Source: Olsenella sp. KGMB02461
Lineage (GTDB): Bacteria > Actinomycetota > Coriobacteriia > Coriobacteriales > Atopobiaceae
Assembly (NCBI RefSeq): GCF_012584445.1
Contig: NZ_JABAHI010000006.1
Location: forward strand, 186,001 to 250,000
Reading direction: 5' to 3'
DNA: 64,000 bases
In this document: positions 44,152 to 52,103 of the stretch, piece after piece
Layout: each line of letters opens with the position of its first letter
Position numbering within the stretch: position 1 is the first letter of the stretch
Notes under the pieces: model-generated
Told to the model about the DNA's origin: nothing
The model's input: the letters and a program-made list of their open reading frames with translations, nothing else
Database searches by the model: none
Made by a program: the position numbers and the translations under genes

Positions 44152-44304
44152 AACTTGCCTTCCTTCCTGTGGGCTCGCAGCGGGCGAGCCAATCCAGAAT
44201 GCCAAACGCCTCTATCGTTTGGCCAGTCAGGTGTCATTTTAGAGCCCTCTCACCCCGCCGCCTTCGGGCAACTCCTTACCTAGCCCTCCCCTACTCTGGC
44301 CGAT

Positions 44305-44338
44305 AAAAAACTGGGGCTCGCCTGCGCGCGAGCCCCAG
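44305..44338 (-). terminator. Terminator after fruK
   Basis: The perfect 11-bp stem CTGGGGCTCGC/GCGAGCCCCAG is followed on the minus strand by six U. It lies about 117 nt past the fruK stop; the stretch between holds a second small hairpin, GGACGA/TCGTCC. Confidence 0.85.
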
Positions 44339-44454
44339 AGGAGTATCATTATAGGTTGTCTTATTTGACGTCTTACTGCATTTATGCTGATAGATATGTA
44401 CGCCGATCGGGCCTTCGCGCGAAAGGGCAAAGGACGACCTTCTCGTCCCTGACC

Positions 44455-45378
44455 CTAGCGTACCCGCTCTACCTGCACCTGGGCCACGAATTCCTCTACA
44501 CGGGCAAAGTCGCCGATGCCCGGGCAAAGGGCAGCATTGGCGCCGGTGGCCATGGCGCGCTTCAGGGCGTCTTCCACAGCGTCGCGATTCTCATACCATA
44601 CCGATAAGAACGCCCCCAAGGTCGCATCCCCTGCGCAGGCCGTCTGATAGGGCTTGATGGGCAGTGCCGAGGCACGCCAGAGATGCTCGCCGTTGTAGAA
44701 ATAGGCTCCGCGGCCTCCCATGGTGAGCAGAATGTTTTGGGCGCCCAGCTCACAGACCTTCTCAAGAGCGGCCAGCGCGCTGGCGTCGTCGGTCACATCC
44801 AGGCCAAAGATGTCGCGCAGCTCGTCGTCGTTAGGCTTGATGAGCAGGGGCTTCTTGCCTACCAGCGAGGCCAGATGGGTGGAGGACACGTCAAAGATGG
44901 CGTCTACCCCTGCCTCTGCCAGCACTTCCGCCAGCTCATCATAGAAGCCGCCGTCCATGCCAGGGGCCAAAGAGCCTGAGGTCACCAGGCACTCAAGGCC
45001 CTCCAGCTCGCGCACTTTAGAAAGCATCTCCTGCTGCGCCTCGACAGGCACGAAGGCACCGGCGCCGGGCATGGTGTACTCCACTTGGCCGGCGCGCAAA
45101 AGCACGGTGATGCGGGTGATGCCATCCACATAGACAGGATCCACAGAGCAGATCTTGCGGGCGCCTTCCACGATATAGTCGCCGGTAAAGCCGCCGAAAA
45201 ATCCCAGGATCTGACTCTGGCAGCCATAGTGGGCCAAGGTGAAGGACACATTGAGACCCTTGCCGTTAGGCGAATAGACCGCGTCCTGGCAGCGATTCAC
45301 CGCGTCAGGCACCAGCTCGCCCTTGCTGGTCTGGATGTTCATGTCGATTGCAGGGTTGGTAGTGAGGGTGTGGATCAT
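44455..45378 (-). CDS. fruK: 1-phosphofructokinase (PfkB family)
   Basis: Phosphorylates fructose-1-phosphate to fructose-1,6-bisphosphate. The 307-residue product starts MIHTLTTNPAIDMNIQ, the usual FruK/LacC opening. GKGLNVSFTLAHYG and FGGFTGDYI bind the sugar phosphate, and the anion hole/catalytic Asp are in ACAGDATLGAF (GAGDA-type). The start at 45378 has GGGAG 6 nt upstream. It lies downstream of fruA, with a terminator between them that may set relative levels. Tagatose-6-phosphate kinase is a less likely alternative given the fruA context. Confidence 0.92.
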   Translation of the reverse strand: MIHTLTTNPAIDMNIQTSKGELVPDAVNRCQDAVYSPNGKGLNVSFTLAHYGCQSQILGFFGGFTGDYIVEGARKICSVDPVYVDGITRITVLLRAGQVEYTMPGAGAFVPVEAQQEMLSKVRELEGLECLVTSGSLAPGMDGGFYDELAEVLAEAGVDAIFDVSSTHLASLVGKKPLLIKPNDDELRDIFGLDVTDDASALAALEKVCELGAQNILLTMGGRGAYFYNGEHLWRASALPIKPYQTACAGDATLGAFLSVWYENRDAVEDALKRAMATGANAALCPGIGDFARVEEFVAQVQVERVR

Positions 45379-45408
45379 CGGTTCTCCCACAACAGGTTGG
45401 AATGAATG

Positions 45409-45448
45409 AAAAAGCGGGCCGGACCTTGAGAAACCAGGTCAGGCCCGC
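45409..45448 (-). terminator. Intercistronic terminator between fruA and fruK
   Basis: GCGGGCC/GGCCCGC with extended inner pairing (GGACCT/AGGTC) is followed on the minus strand by five U. Partial termination here would lower fruK relative to fruA. Confidence 0.75.
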
Positions 45449-45548
45449 ATCAGGAGCATAACTTCTACCCCAAGAAACGCCTACCTCAAGAGGTTGAAGG
45501 GTTTCTCGGTATCCCTGAGGCCAAAGGGCTTAGGGAGAGACTGCACGA

Positions 45549-47069
45549 TTAGGCAGCCTTGGGAGTGGCGTTCTCGGCCTTGCGCTCTTTGTCGTACTGG
45601 GACTTCTTGAAGAGCAGGAAGAGGAGTCCGCCCACGAGGGCGCCCACGAGAATGGCGCCGACCCAAGCCAGGGGCTGATCCACTACGGGGAGCACCAGGA
45701 AGCCGCCGTGAGGAGCGGGCACGTGCACGCCCAGCAGCAGGGTAAGGATGGCGGCGATGGAGGAGGAGAGCATCATGATGGGCATCACGGGCCAAATGTT
45801 CTTGGTCATGAAGGGGATGGCGCCCTCGGTGATGTGGGTGCAGCCCAGGATGAGGTTCACCAGGCCGGCGTCGCGGTCTTCCTGGGTGAAGTACTTCTTG
45901 CCCACGATGGTGGCGAAGGAAGTCACCAGGGGAGGAGCGATGCAGGCGGCAGAGACAGCAGCCATGAAGTTGGTGCCGGAGAGGTACTCGGCGGTGCCAG
46001 GGCCAGCGGAGAGGCCGGCGCCCAGAAGCATGGTGCCGGTGACGTAGGCAGCCTTGTTCACGGGGCCGCCCATGTCAAAGGCGCACATGCAGCCAATGGC
46101 CAGACCCAACACGATGGGGCTGCCGCCCTGGAGGCTCTCCAGGAAGCTCATCATGCCCTCGTTGATGGCCACCATGGGGCCGGAGATGGCCAGCATGGCC
46201 AGGCCTACGATGAAGGTGGAGCACAGAGGATAGAGGAAGATGGCCTTGAGGCCGTTGAGGCTCTCGAGGATGTGGGAGAAGACCTTCTTCAGGCCCTCCA
46301 CCACATAACCGGCCAAGAAGCCGCCGATGATGCCGCCCAGGAAGCCAAAGCCGACGCCGGAGCCGCCGGCGTCGATGAGGCCGGTCTCAGCAGAGACGGG
46401 CAGGCCCTGGATGGCGATCATGCCGGCCACAAAGCCGGGGACCAGGCCGGGGCGGCCAGCGATGGACTCGGCGATGTAGGCCGAGAGGATGGGCACCATG
46501 AGGTTCATGGCGATGCCGCCGATGATCTTGAGCATGGCAGCGAAAGAATTGTAGTCGGCAGCAGTGGAGTCAAACGAGGTGATGCCCCACAGGAAGGAGA
46601 TGGCGGTGAGCACGCCGCCGGCTACCACGAAGACCAGCATGTGGCTTACGCCGTTCATGAGGTGCTTGTAGATCTCCTGGCCAATGCCGCCCTTCTCAAA
46701 GCCATGGTTCTCCATGGCCAGCTCCTCGTCGGTGGGGGCAGCCTCGGCCATGGCGGGCTTGGCAGCCAGGGCTTGGTCGATGAGGCCGGCAGGATCTTTG
46801 ATGCCTGCGGTGACGCCAGCCTTGGCCATGGGCTTGGAGGCGAAGCGCCCCTCGTCCACGTTCACGTCGGCAGCGATGACCACTGCCTTGGCGTTGGCGA
46901 TGTCCTCAGCGGTGATGGCGTTCTTCACGCCCTCCTGACCGTGGGTCTCCACCTTAATGGTGAGGCCCTTCTCCTTGGCGGCTTTCTCCAACCCTTCCTT
47001 CGCCATGAAGGTGTGGGCGATGCCGGTGGGGCAGCCAGTGCATGCGAGGATGTCGTAGTGCTCGGACAT
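45549..47069 (-). CDS. fruA: PTS fructose transporter subunit EIIBC
   Basis: Imports and phosphorylates fructose. The 506-residue product has an N-terminal EIIB domain (ILACTGCPTGIAHTFMAK, phospho-Cys C13) to about residue 100, a linker, then the EIIC membrane domain (about 130-490; HLMNGVSHMLVFVVAGGVL, ITEGAIPF). No EIIA domain is fused and none lies beside it, so EIIA must be supplied from elsewhere. No FruR-type regulator gene is adjacent. The 490-nt region upstream holds an inverted repeat that could be an operator. EIIC identity is secure; fructose rather than mannitol is supported by fruK. Confidence 0.93.
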   Translation of the reverse strand: MSEHYDILACTGCPTGIAHTFMAKEGLEKAAKEKGLTIKVETHGQEGVKNAITAEDIANAKAVVIAADVNVDEGRFASKPMAKAGVTAGIKDPAGLIDQALAAKPAMAEAAPTDEELAMENHGFEKGGIGQEIYKHLMNGVSHMLVFVVAGGVLTAISFLWGITSFDSTAADYNSFAAMLKIIGGIAMNLMVPILSAYIAESIAGRPGLVPGFVAGMIAIQGLPVSAETGLIDAGGSGVGFGFLGGIIGGFLAGYVVEGLKKVFSHILESLNGLKAIFLYPLCSTFIVGLAMLAISGPMVAINEGMMSFLESLQGGSPIVLGLAIGCMCAFDMGGPVNKAAYVTGTMLLGAGLSAGPGTAEYLSGTNFMAAVSAACIAPPLVTSFATIVGKKYFTQEDRDAGLVNLILGCTHITEGAIPFMTKNIWPVMPIMMLSSSIAAILTLLLGVHVPAPHGGFLVLPVVDQPLAWVGAILVGALVGGLLFLLFKKSQYDKERKAENATPKAA

Positions 47070-47267
47070 GCGGGTCCCTCTCTTCCGGATCGTTGGCGCA
47101 TCTGTGCGCCAGACTGATATCTGGAAAGACCTGTGCGTACTCCACCTGCAGGTTAGAACCTACCGCCAGATGCAGTCCTCCCACGCGCTGCGCCGTTGGC
47201 CAGATGCGTCTCTACAGACCACGGCCCACGGGCAATACAAGCCTCTCGCTCACGGTCATTGAATAGC

Positions 47268-47295
47268 AGCTGAAACTATTTGGTTAAATTCAGCT
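47268..47295. promoter_or_regulatory. Inverted repeat AGCTGAA-N14-TTCAGCT upstream of fruA
   Basis: Two perfect 7-bp half-sites with 14-nt spacing lie about 200 nt before the fruA start. This is a possible operator for fructose control; no matching regulator gene is nearby. Confidence 0.35.
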
Positions 47296-47475
47296 AGCCA
47301 GACGGCAGGTATTTTCCCGTGAACGGTAGAAGAGGCTAATTGTGTATGACTTATTTTGTAAGGTTCTTTACTATATATCCCTTATAATTTCGATAAATGT
47401 CTACCTATATATAGTCATCTAGCTGGTATTTCACATAGTTTACGCCAACTTAAAATTACTCATAAACCGCACGTT

Positions 47476-47485
47476 CACCTAGGTG
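47476..47485. promoter_or_regulatory. Palindrome CACCTAGGTG upstream of the TPR-like pair
   Basis: A perfect 10-bp palindrome ending 14 nt before the candidate -35. A similar GCACC-CTA-GGTGC lies at 62919-62931, upstream of the LytR-family gene. Confidence 0.3.
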
Positions 47486-47499
47486 CCTTAATTTTATGC

Positions 47500-47529
47500 T
47501 TGAGAGAATCGTCGCCTTCGTGCCATAAT
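47500..47529 (+). promoter_or_regulatory. Candidate promoter of the TPR-like pair
   Basis: TTGAGA (47500-47505), an 18-nt spacer and CATAAT (47524-47529), 29 nt before the ATG at 47559. Confidence 0.5.
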
Positions 47530-47558
47530 GATTTATTTAGCTTTTAGGAGGAGGATTC

Positions 47559-48716
47559 ATGGCTTTTGATGCAGCCCGGGAGGAATACCAGCTGCTCAGC
47601 ATCCGTTATTTGCGTGACCACAAGCTTACCGACAGCTATGGGATGGCACGGGAGGCCGCCGCCTTTCGCCGCCAGTTCGCCCGCAACCACGATGCCCTGC
47701 CTCAAACAGACCAAGACCGGGCCTTTCACCTCATGGCCCAGGCCGTCACGCTCATAGACAACGAGCTTCCCTTTGTAGAGGCAGAAGACGACGCCTACGC
47801 CCTCATCCAAGAAGCCCAAGGCCTGCTCTCTGAGTCTGTCTCCTTGGACCCTGGCTGTTTCGACGCCCAGCGTGCTCTGACCGCCCAGCAAAGCCCCACT
47901 CGCGAGGCTTACTATCGCTACCTCAAAGACGGCGAGGCCCACACCTGGGAGGTATGCCAGGACCGTGCCCAAGAGGCCCTCAAATCCTCGCAGATGGCTT
48001 CAGACCTCGAGGCGCGCCTGCTCCTCTTTCCCGCCTATCGCTGGACGGCTGCGTTGGCCTCCCATGCCTTGGTGTGCGGCCGGTACTCCATCGCCCGCGA
48101 CGCTGCCGAGAGACTCCTCGCCCAAGACCCAGAAGACGTGGCTGATGCCCGCTTCACCGCTGCGCTGGCCTACGCGAAGCTGGAAGACGGCGAGGGGTTC
48201 CTCTCCCTTCGAAAGCGCACGCGCAAGGCGCACAACCGCCCGGCGCCTGACGCCTGGGCCTCCTTTGCCTTTATGGCCCTGAGCGCCAAAGCCAACGATT
48301 ACACGCTTGCCCGCGAGGTCCTCCATCAGATCCTGCGCATCTATCCCCATGCTGCCTACGTGCTCTCCCAATCCTCTGCAGTGCCCGAGGGCATCTTTGC
48401 CCGCATGGCGGTAGAGCCTTACTCCAACGACGAGCTGGTCTTGGCCACCAGCGAAGCGTTGGTGCTGTTGCAAGAAGGAGTGGACCTCAAGGGCTATGGC
48501 ACCCTGGGCGCCTTTATGCTTCAAGATCCCCTGGTGCGCCAAAAAGCAGAAGAAGACGAACGCGAGCTGAGAGCCATGCTGACCGATGGCCCCTCGCCTC
48601 TGGGCGCCTCTTCAATGCCTGAGGGGCCAGATGCGTTCCCTCAAGACGACACGGACGACTGGGGCCTTGACGGACCTTCTGATTTGCTTGGCGATTGGGG
48701 GCAATCCCGCTCATGA
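47559..48716 (+). CDS. TPR-like protein of unknown function (first of a pair)
   Basis: A soluble 385-residue protein made of helical pairs resembling degenerate tetratricopeptide repeats (YSIARDAAERLLAQDPEDVADARFTAALAYAKLED at about 190-225 is the clearest). It has no signal peptide or membrane segment. The C-terminal 50 residues are acidic and low-complexity (EGPDAFPQDDTDDWGL). A strong AGGAGGAGG precedes the ATG. It overlaps the next gene by 4 nt (ATGA), so the products are made together. The two share layout: an AYxLxxxxAVxxE-type segment, then a C-terminal helix group. Function unknown; a scaffold or chaperone role is plausible for TPR folds. Confidence 0.75.
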   Translation: MAFDAAREEYQLLSIRYLRDHKLTDSYGMAREAAAFRRQFARNHDALPQTDQDRAFHLMAQAVTLIDNELPFVEAEDDAYALIQEAQGLLSESVSLDPGCFDAQRALTAQQSPTREAYYRYLKDGEAHTWEVCQDRAQEALKSSQMASDLEARLLLFPAYRWTAALASHALVCGRYSIARDAAERLLAQDPEDVADARFTAALAYAKLEDGEGFLSLRKRTRKAHNRPAPDAWASFAFMALSAKANDYTLAREVLHQILRIYPHAAYVLSQSSAVPEGIFARMAVEPYSNDELVLATSEALVLLQEGVDLKGYGTLGAFMLQDPLVRQKAEEDERELRAMLTDGPSPLGASSMPEGPDAFPQDDTDDWGLDGPSDLLGDWGQSRS

Positions 48717-49732
48717 GCACCCTTACCCCACGTACACCTGGCGGTTCTCCCGCCTCTCCGGCTGCCTTCCAAGAAGAGCTGGCCTGGCGCGTAGCCCTTC
48801 ACTATAAAGAGGCCCATGAGCCCATGAGCGACGGCGCCTTCTCCGCCCTTTTGGAAGCCGCCCAAGAAGACCTTGGGCCTTACCTCACCCATCCCTCAGA
48901 CATTGCCTTTGCCAAGCTGGCTCCCGTGCTCGACAGTTACCGCCAACCGCACCCAGAAGACGAGTTCCTCTCCAACGAGGACTATGTGGCCATCATCGCC
49001 AAACGCCGCGACCAGGTGCTTGCAGCCGCAGAGCGCGCCCTGAAGATCGATCCTCAATGCACCGATGCCTTGGTGGTCTCCACCCTGCTGCAGGAGGATG
49101 AGGCCTTCGAGGTGCTCGAGGCGCTCATCGACTTAGAGGCCCAACAACTGGAAGGCCAAGAGCTCCAAGTGCCTGACTCCGGATCTGGCTGGGACGACGT
49201 GTTTGCCCGCCCTGCGCTGCGCCATAAAGCCGCCATCGCCTTTATGGCGACAGAGGCTGCATTTTACAAGCGAGCCCTTGCCACCGCCGGCCAACTGCTG
49301 GATTTGCTGCCCAACGACGAGCTAGGCATGCGCCATACCCAGGCCCTGGCCTTCGCGCGGCTGGAAGACGAAGCAGGCTTCGACGAGCTGGACGCCCGCT
49401 TCCATCGTCGAGGCAGTGCCTGGACCAACCTCGCTCGCACAGTGATGCTCTTCAAGCTGGACCGCATGTCCGCCGCCCGCCGAGCCCTCCAAGGCTTCTT
49501 GTCCCTGAACGAGGGCGCGGCCTATGCCCTCTTGCATCCGGTCTACGTAGAGCCCTACCTACCTTTGCGGCCCGCCTTCGTCCCCGGATCTTTCGAAGAG
49601 GTCACCCTGGCAGTGCGCGAGGCAGACCCGCTGGTGGTAGACGTGCCCGAGTTCATCACCTGGGTCGCCAACCAGCCCCAGGTCACCGAGCAAGCCGCCT
49701 CCTTCGCCCAATCCCGTGGCTACGATTTTTGA
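48713..49732 (+). CDS. TPR-like protein of unknown function (second of a pair)
   Basis: A 339-residue helical protein, apparently a divergent paralogue of the preceding gene. Both have a unit of the type RALATAGQLLDLLPNDELGMRHTQALAFARLEDEAGFDELD and a similar C-terminal block (GAAYALLHPVYVEPYLPLRPAF here, HAAYVLSQSSAVPEGIFARMAVEPY there). The start ATG at 48713 overlaps the upstream stop (ATGA). The unit AAERALKIDPQCTDALVVSTLLQEDEAFE resembles a TPR/ST7-like repeat. It is the last gene before tRNA(Glu); no terminator hairpin is obvious. No enzymatic motif is seen. Confidence 0.7.
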   Translation: MSTLTPRTPGGSPASPAAFQEELAWRVALHYKEAHEPMSDGAFSALLEAAQEDLGPYLTHPSDIAFAKLAPVLDSYRQPHPEDEFLSNEDYVAIIAKRRDQVLAAAERALKIDPQCTDALVVSTLLQEDEAFEVLEALIDLEAQQLEGQELQVPDSGSGWDDVFARPALRHKAAIAFMATEAAFYKRALATAGQLLDLLPNDELGMRHTQALAFARLEDEAGFDELDARFHRRGSAWTNLARTVMLFKLDRMSAARRALQGFLSLNEGAAYALLHPVYVEPYLPLRPAFVPGSFEEVTLAVREADPLVVDVPEFITWVANQPQVTEQAASFAQSRGYDF

Positions 49733-49774
49733 GTTGTGGGTTATTGAGTGAGTCTGGGAGCGCCTGAGAGTATT

Positions 49775-49783
49775 TGCTATACT
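49775..49783 (+). promoter_or_regulatory. Extended -10 (TGCTATACT) upstream of tRNA(Glu)
   Basis: A TG-n-TATACT element lies about 75 nt before the mature tRNA. No good -35 is visible, as expected for an extended -10 promoter. A TGCCGAGAA core (49836-49844) lies between it and the tRNA. Confidence 0.45.
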
Positions 49784-49858
49784 CAGTGAGTTCTTGCGCG
49801 CCTAGGCCATCTTGGCCCAGTGCCGGCATGTTTGCTGCCGAGAAGCGCAGGCCGCCTT

Positions 49859-49934
49859 GTCCCCATCGTCTAGTGGCCCAGGACGTCGCCCTTTCAAGGC
49901 GAAAACACGAGTTCGAGTCTCGTTGGGGGCACCA
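49859..49934 (+). tRNA. tRNA-Glu (TTC anticodon)
   Basis: A 76-nt cloverleaf with acceptor GTCCCCA/TGGGGGC, anticodon loop CTTTCAA, T-arm CGAGTTCGAGTCTCG and an encoded CCA. It is the only plus-strand tRNA in the window. Confidence 0.95.
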
Positions 49935-49944
49935 CGAACAGCGC

Positions 49945-49982
49945 ACGGCCCTAGATGCCTCTGGCTTCTAGGGCCGTTTTTG
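49945..49982 (+). terminator. Terminator after tRNA(Glu)
   Basis: The perfect 11-bp stem ACGGCCCTAGA/TCTAGGGCCGT is followed by TTTTTGT, 10 nt past the tRNA. Confidence 0.9.
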
Positions 49983-50015
49983 TGTCTGGGGGATACGGAG
50001 TCTCAAAGGCTGCGA

Positions 50016-50501
50016 CTAGTTCACCATATAGCGGCCTACGCGATAGAAGGTCACCTGGCCCGAGGGCTTGTTGGAGTCGAACTGCACAAACTCCACCGAA
50101 TGCTCGCCGGGATCCAACTGCTCGTCTTTGAGCTCCAAATCTGCCGTCTCGCTGGGCTCGTGCAAGGTGACGGCCTCTTGACCGTCCACATAGACGTAGG
50201 TGCTCTTGTCGGCAGGGACATCTTCGAGCACCAGCGTGATTTGGGCTGCGCGCTTGGTGGGGTTCACCGCAAGCTCGGGGATAGAGCCATTCTGGGTAGA
50301 GCCCTCCCCGCTTACCAGGTAGGCAGCGCCATCGCCTACGTTGCCATACTGCTCAGAGCTGAAGCTTTTGGTGGTGGCGGTGGCATCGGCAGACTGGGAT
50401 GCCTCGTTGTTGTTGGTGGCAGCTGAAGACGATTGACCGCATGCGCCCAGGCTGAGCGCCAACGTTGCTGCCATAAGCATTGCTGCGACCCTGCGTTTCA
50501 T
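50016..50501 (-). CDS. Putative lipoprotein
   Basis: A 161-residue exported protein. The N-terminus MKRRVAAMLMAATLALSLGAC is a lipoprotein signal peptide with lipobox LGAC and lipid-attached C21. A Ser/Ala/Asn/Thr-rich linker (about 22-45) follows, then a compact beta-rich domain (PTKRAAQITLVLEDVPADKSTYVYVDGQEAV; LDPGEHSVEFVQFD). The domain looks like an Ig-like or carbohydrate-binding beta sandwich, but no family is recognised. It lies alone between tRNA(Glu) and the EIIB gene. Confidence 0.75.
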   Translation of the reverse strand: MKRRVAAMLMAATLALSLGACGQSSSAATNNNEASQSADATATTKSFSSEQYGNVGDGAAYLVSGEGSTQNGSIPELAVNPTKRAAQITLVLEDVPADKSTYVYVDGQEAVTLHEPSETADLELKDEQLDPGEHSVEFVQFDSNKPSGQVTFYRVGRYMVN

Positions 50502-50588
50502 GTGCCCTCCAGCCTTAGGAAACCTCGTTTTGAGGACTGTACCCGTTTGCGCGCAGGAGCGGGCCTGCGCTCCGGTGGTGTGCAGAGG

Positions 50589-50897
50589 TTATTTGGTTCC
50601 CAGGTGGCACGAGGGAGCCTCCATGAGCTGAAGCACCTGACGCTCGGAGGGACCCATGTTCTCGCCCAGCAGGAAGGGAATGCCGTTGACATAGGGGCAC
50701 CCCAGATGCTGCGGAGCCATCATGGTAGCCACTAAAAAGTCGAAGCTGTCGGAGAGGCGGGCGGCCTCGGCGATTTTGCATTGATGAATCTCGTAGCGAC
50801 CCTCATAGCCATGCTCATTGAGCAGGCGCTCAAGACGGGTACGCGCTGCCGTAGAGGTGGCAAAACCCGAGCCACAGGCCAAAAGAATGCGCTTCAT
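50589..50897 (-). CDS. Orphan PTS EIIB, galactitol/ascorbate-type
   Basis: A 102-residue EIIB domain with the phosphocysteine loop MKRILLACGSGFATSTAA (C8), typical of GatB/UlaB-type EIIB. The frame is open upstream into tRNA(Leu), but MKRILLACGSG at 50897 is the family start; the ribosome-binding site (GAAAG) is weak. No EIIA, EIIC, regulator or sugar-metabolic gene is adjacent, so it may pair with a distant EIIC or act in signalling. The C-terminal half (GENMGPSERQVLQLMEAPSCHLGTK) is less conserved. Confidence 0.8.
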   Translation of the reverse strand: MKRILLACGSGFATSTAARTRLERLLNEHGYEGRYEIHQCKIAEAARLSDSFDFLVATMMAPQHLGCPYVNGIPFLLGENMGPSERQVLQLMEAPSCHLGTK

Positions 50898-50916
50898 GCT
50901 TCGCTGCTTTCTATCA

Positions 50917-50944
50917 GAAAAGGGCAGGCATGCAGCCTGCCCTT
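50917..50944 (-). terminator. Terminator after tRNA(Leu)
   Basis: The perfect 10-bp stem AAGGGCAGGC/GCCTGCCCTT runs into UUUU on the minus strand. It overlaps the region just upstream of the EIIB start. Confidence 0.8.
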
Positions 50945-50956
50945 GCTCATTGGTAC

Positions 50957-51040
50957 TGGTAGGGGCGGTGGGATTCGAACCCACAAGCCCGAAGGCGAAA
51001 GATTTTAAGTCTCCTGCGTATGCCGTTTCGCCACGCCCCC
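50957..51040 (-). tRNA. tRNA-Leu (TAA anticodon)
   Basis: An 84-nt class II tRNA with acceptor GGGGGCG/CGCCCCT, anticodon loop CTTAAAA, variable arm GCCTTCGGGC, T-arm GTGGGTTCGAATCCCAC and an encoded CCA. Confidence 0.95.
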
Positions 51041-51101
51041 AAATCAGTTCCCCATGGTAGCCCATCTCGCCTGTGGCGAGGAGCTCGATCCTAGAACCAT
51101 T

Positions 51102-52100
51102 TTAGGCCCAAAGATCGGTAACGCTCACCTTGACGGGCAGGTCGGTCTTCTTGTGAGCCAGCTCTTGGGCGATAGCCACGCACTCCCCTGCCAAACCGTC
51201 CGATTCGCTCACCGTGACCTCCAGGAAGCCTGCAGCGCGCATGAGCTCGCCCAAAAGCAAGACGCCACCCAAAATCACCGGGGCTCGCTGAGGCTGCACG
51301 CCTACGATCTTCGCCCTCTGCTCCTGCGTCATGGCAGAAAGCAGCTGGGCGAACTCGTCGACCTCGCCAATGGTGAGGGTAGCCCCCTGCACTTGGGCGC
51401 TGTCGTAGGGGTCCAAGCCCAGCTTGGCAGCCACCGCCGTGGTAGCGGTGCCGCCGGTGACCACCAGAGCGTCGGGGCGCGGCAAGATGCCGTCCATCCA
51501 GGGCATCTGAGCCTCGAACGCCATGCGCGCCTCGCAGCAGCACTGCACGATGGTTTCGCGGGTGGGAGGGTCGGTGCGCTCCAGGTAGCGCTCGGTGACG
51601 CGGCGGGCGCCCATGTCAAAGGAATGGGTCCAGTCCACTGCCACGCCTTCGTCGGTGACGCCGCCCAGGGTGAGCTCGGTGGAGCCGCCGCCCAGGTCTG
51701 CCACCGCCATGGAGGGCAGGTCGATGGCCTGGGTCACCCCCAAAAACGTCAAAGGGCCCTCGGCCTCGCCGGACAAGACCTCAGGATCAAGCCCACGGGA
51801 GCGCAACGCCTCTAAGAGGGTTTCGCTGTTCTGGGCATCTCGGGCGGCCGAGGTCAAAAAGCACCCCACGTAATGGCAACGGGCTTCTTTGATCTGCTGC
51901 AAATAATCGTCCACTGCAGCCAACACGCGATCGACGGCTGCTTGAGACAGCTGCCCTGTGGCGTCAACGCCCTCGCCCAGATTGCAGATGATGCTCTTGC
52001 GCTCAATGGCCTCCAGCTCACCGTCGCGCAGGTCGGCGATGCCTACTCGGGCGGTCACCGTGCCCAGGTCGATGGCTGCTACGCGAATGAGGTCTTCCAT
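51102..52100 (-). CDS. Exopolyphosphatase / pppGpp phosphatase (Ppx/GppA family)
   Basis: Hydrolyses polyphosphate and/or pppGpp. The 332-residue product consists of the ASKHA ATPase-like core only: phosphate loop 1 RVAAIDLGTVTARVGIAD (N-terminus), FLTSAARDAQNSE, and phosphate loop 2 VADLGGGSTELTLGG. The C-terminal HD-type domain of long Ppx proteins is absent, as in many actinobacterial Ppx. The ATG is 3 nt after the septum protein stop, and the pair septum-initiator then Ppx/GppA is a recurrent actinobacterial arrangement. Confidence 0.9.
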   Translation of the reverse strand: MEDLIRVAAIDLGTVTARVGIADLRDGELEAIERKSIICNLGEGVDATGQLSQAAVDRVLAAVDDYLQQIKEARCHYVGCFLTSAARDAQNSETLLEALRSRGLDPEVLSGEAEGPLTFLGVTQAIDLPSMAVADLGGGSTELTLGGVTDEGVAVDWTHSFDMGARRVTERYLERTDPPTRETIVQCCCEARMAFEAQMPWMDGILPRPDALVVTGGTATTAVAAKLGLDPYDSAQVQGATLTIGEVDEFAQLLSAMTQEQRAKIVGVQPQRAPVILGGVLLLGELMRAAGFLEVTVSESDGLAGECVAIAQELAHKKTDLPVKVSVTDLWA

Positions 52101-52103
52101 AAC

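Larger units (their letters stand above)
47070..47558. other. AT-rich divergent regulatory region between fruA and the TPR-like genes
   Basis: A 489-nt gap, distinctly AT-rich from about 47330 to 47460. It must carry the fruA promoter (minus) and the promoter of the TPR-like pair (plus). Two inverted repeats and one promoter candidate are listed separately; no supported coding frame is seen. Confidence 0.6.
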
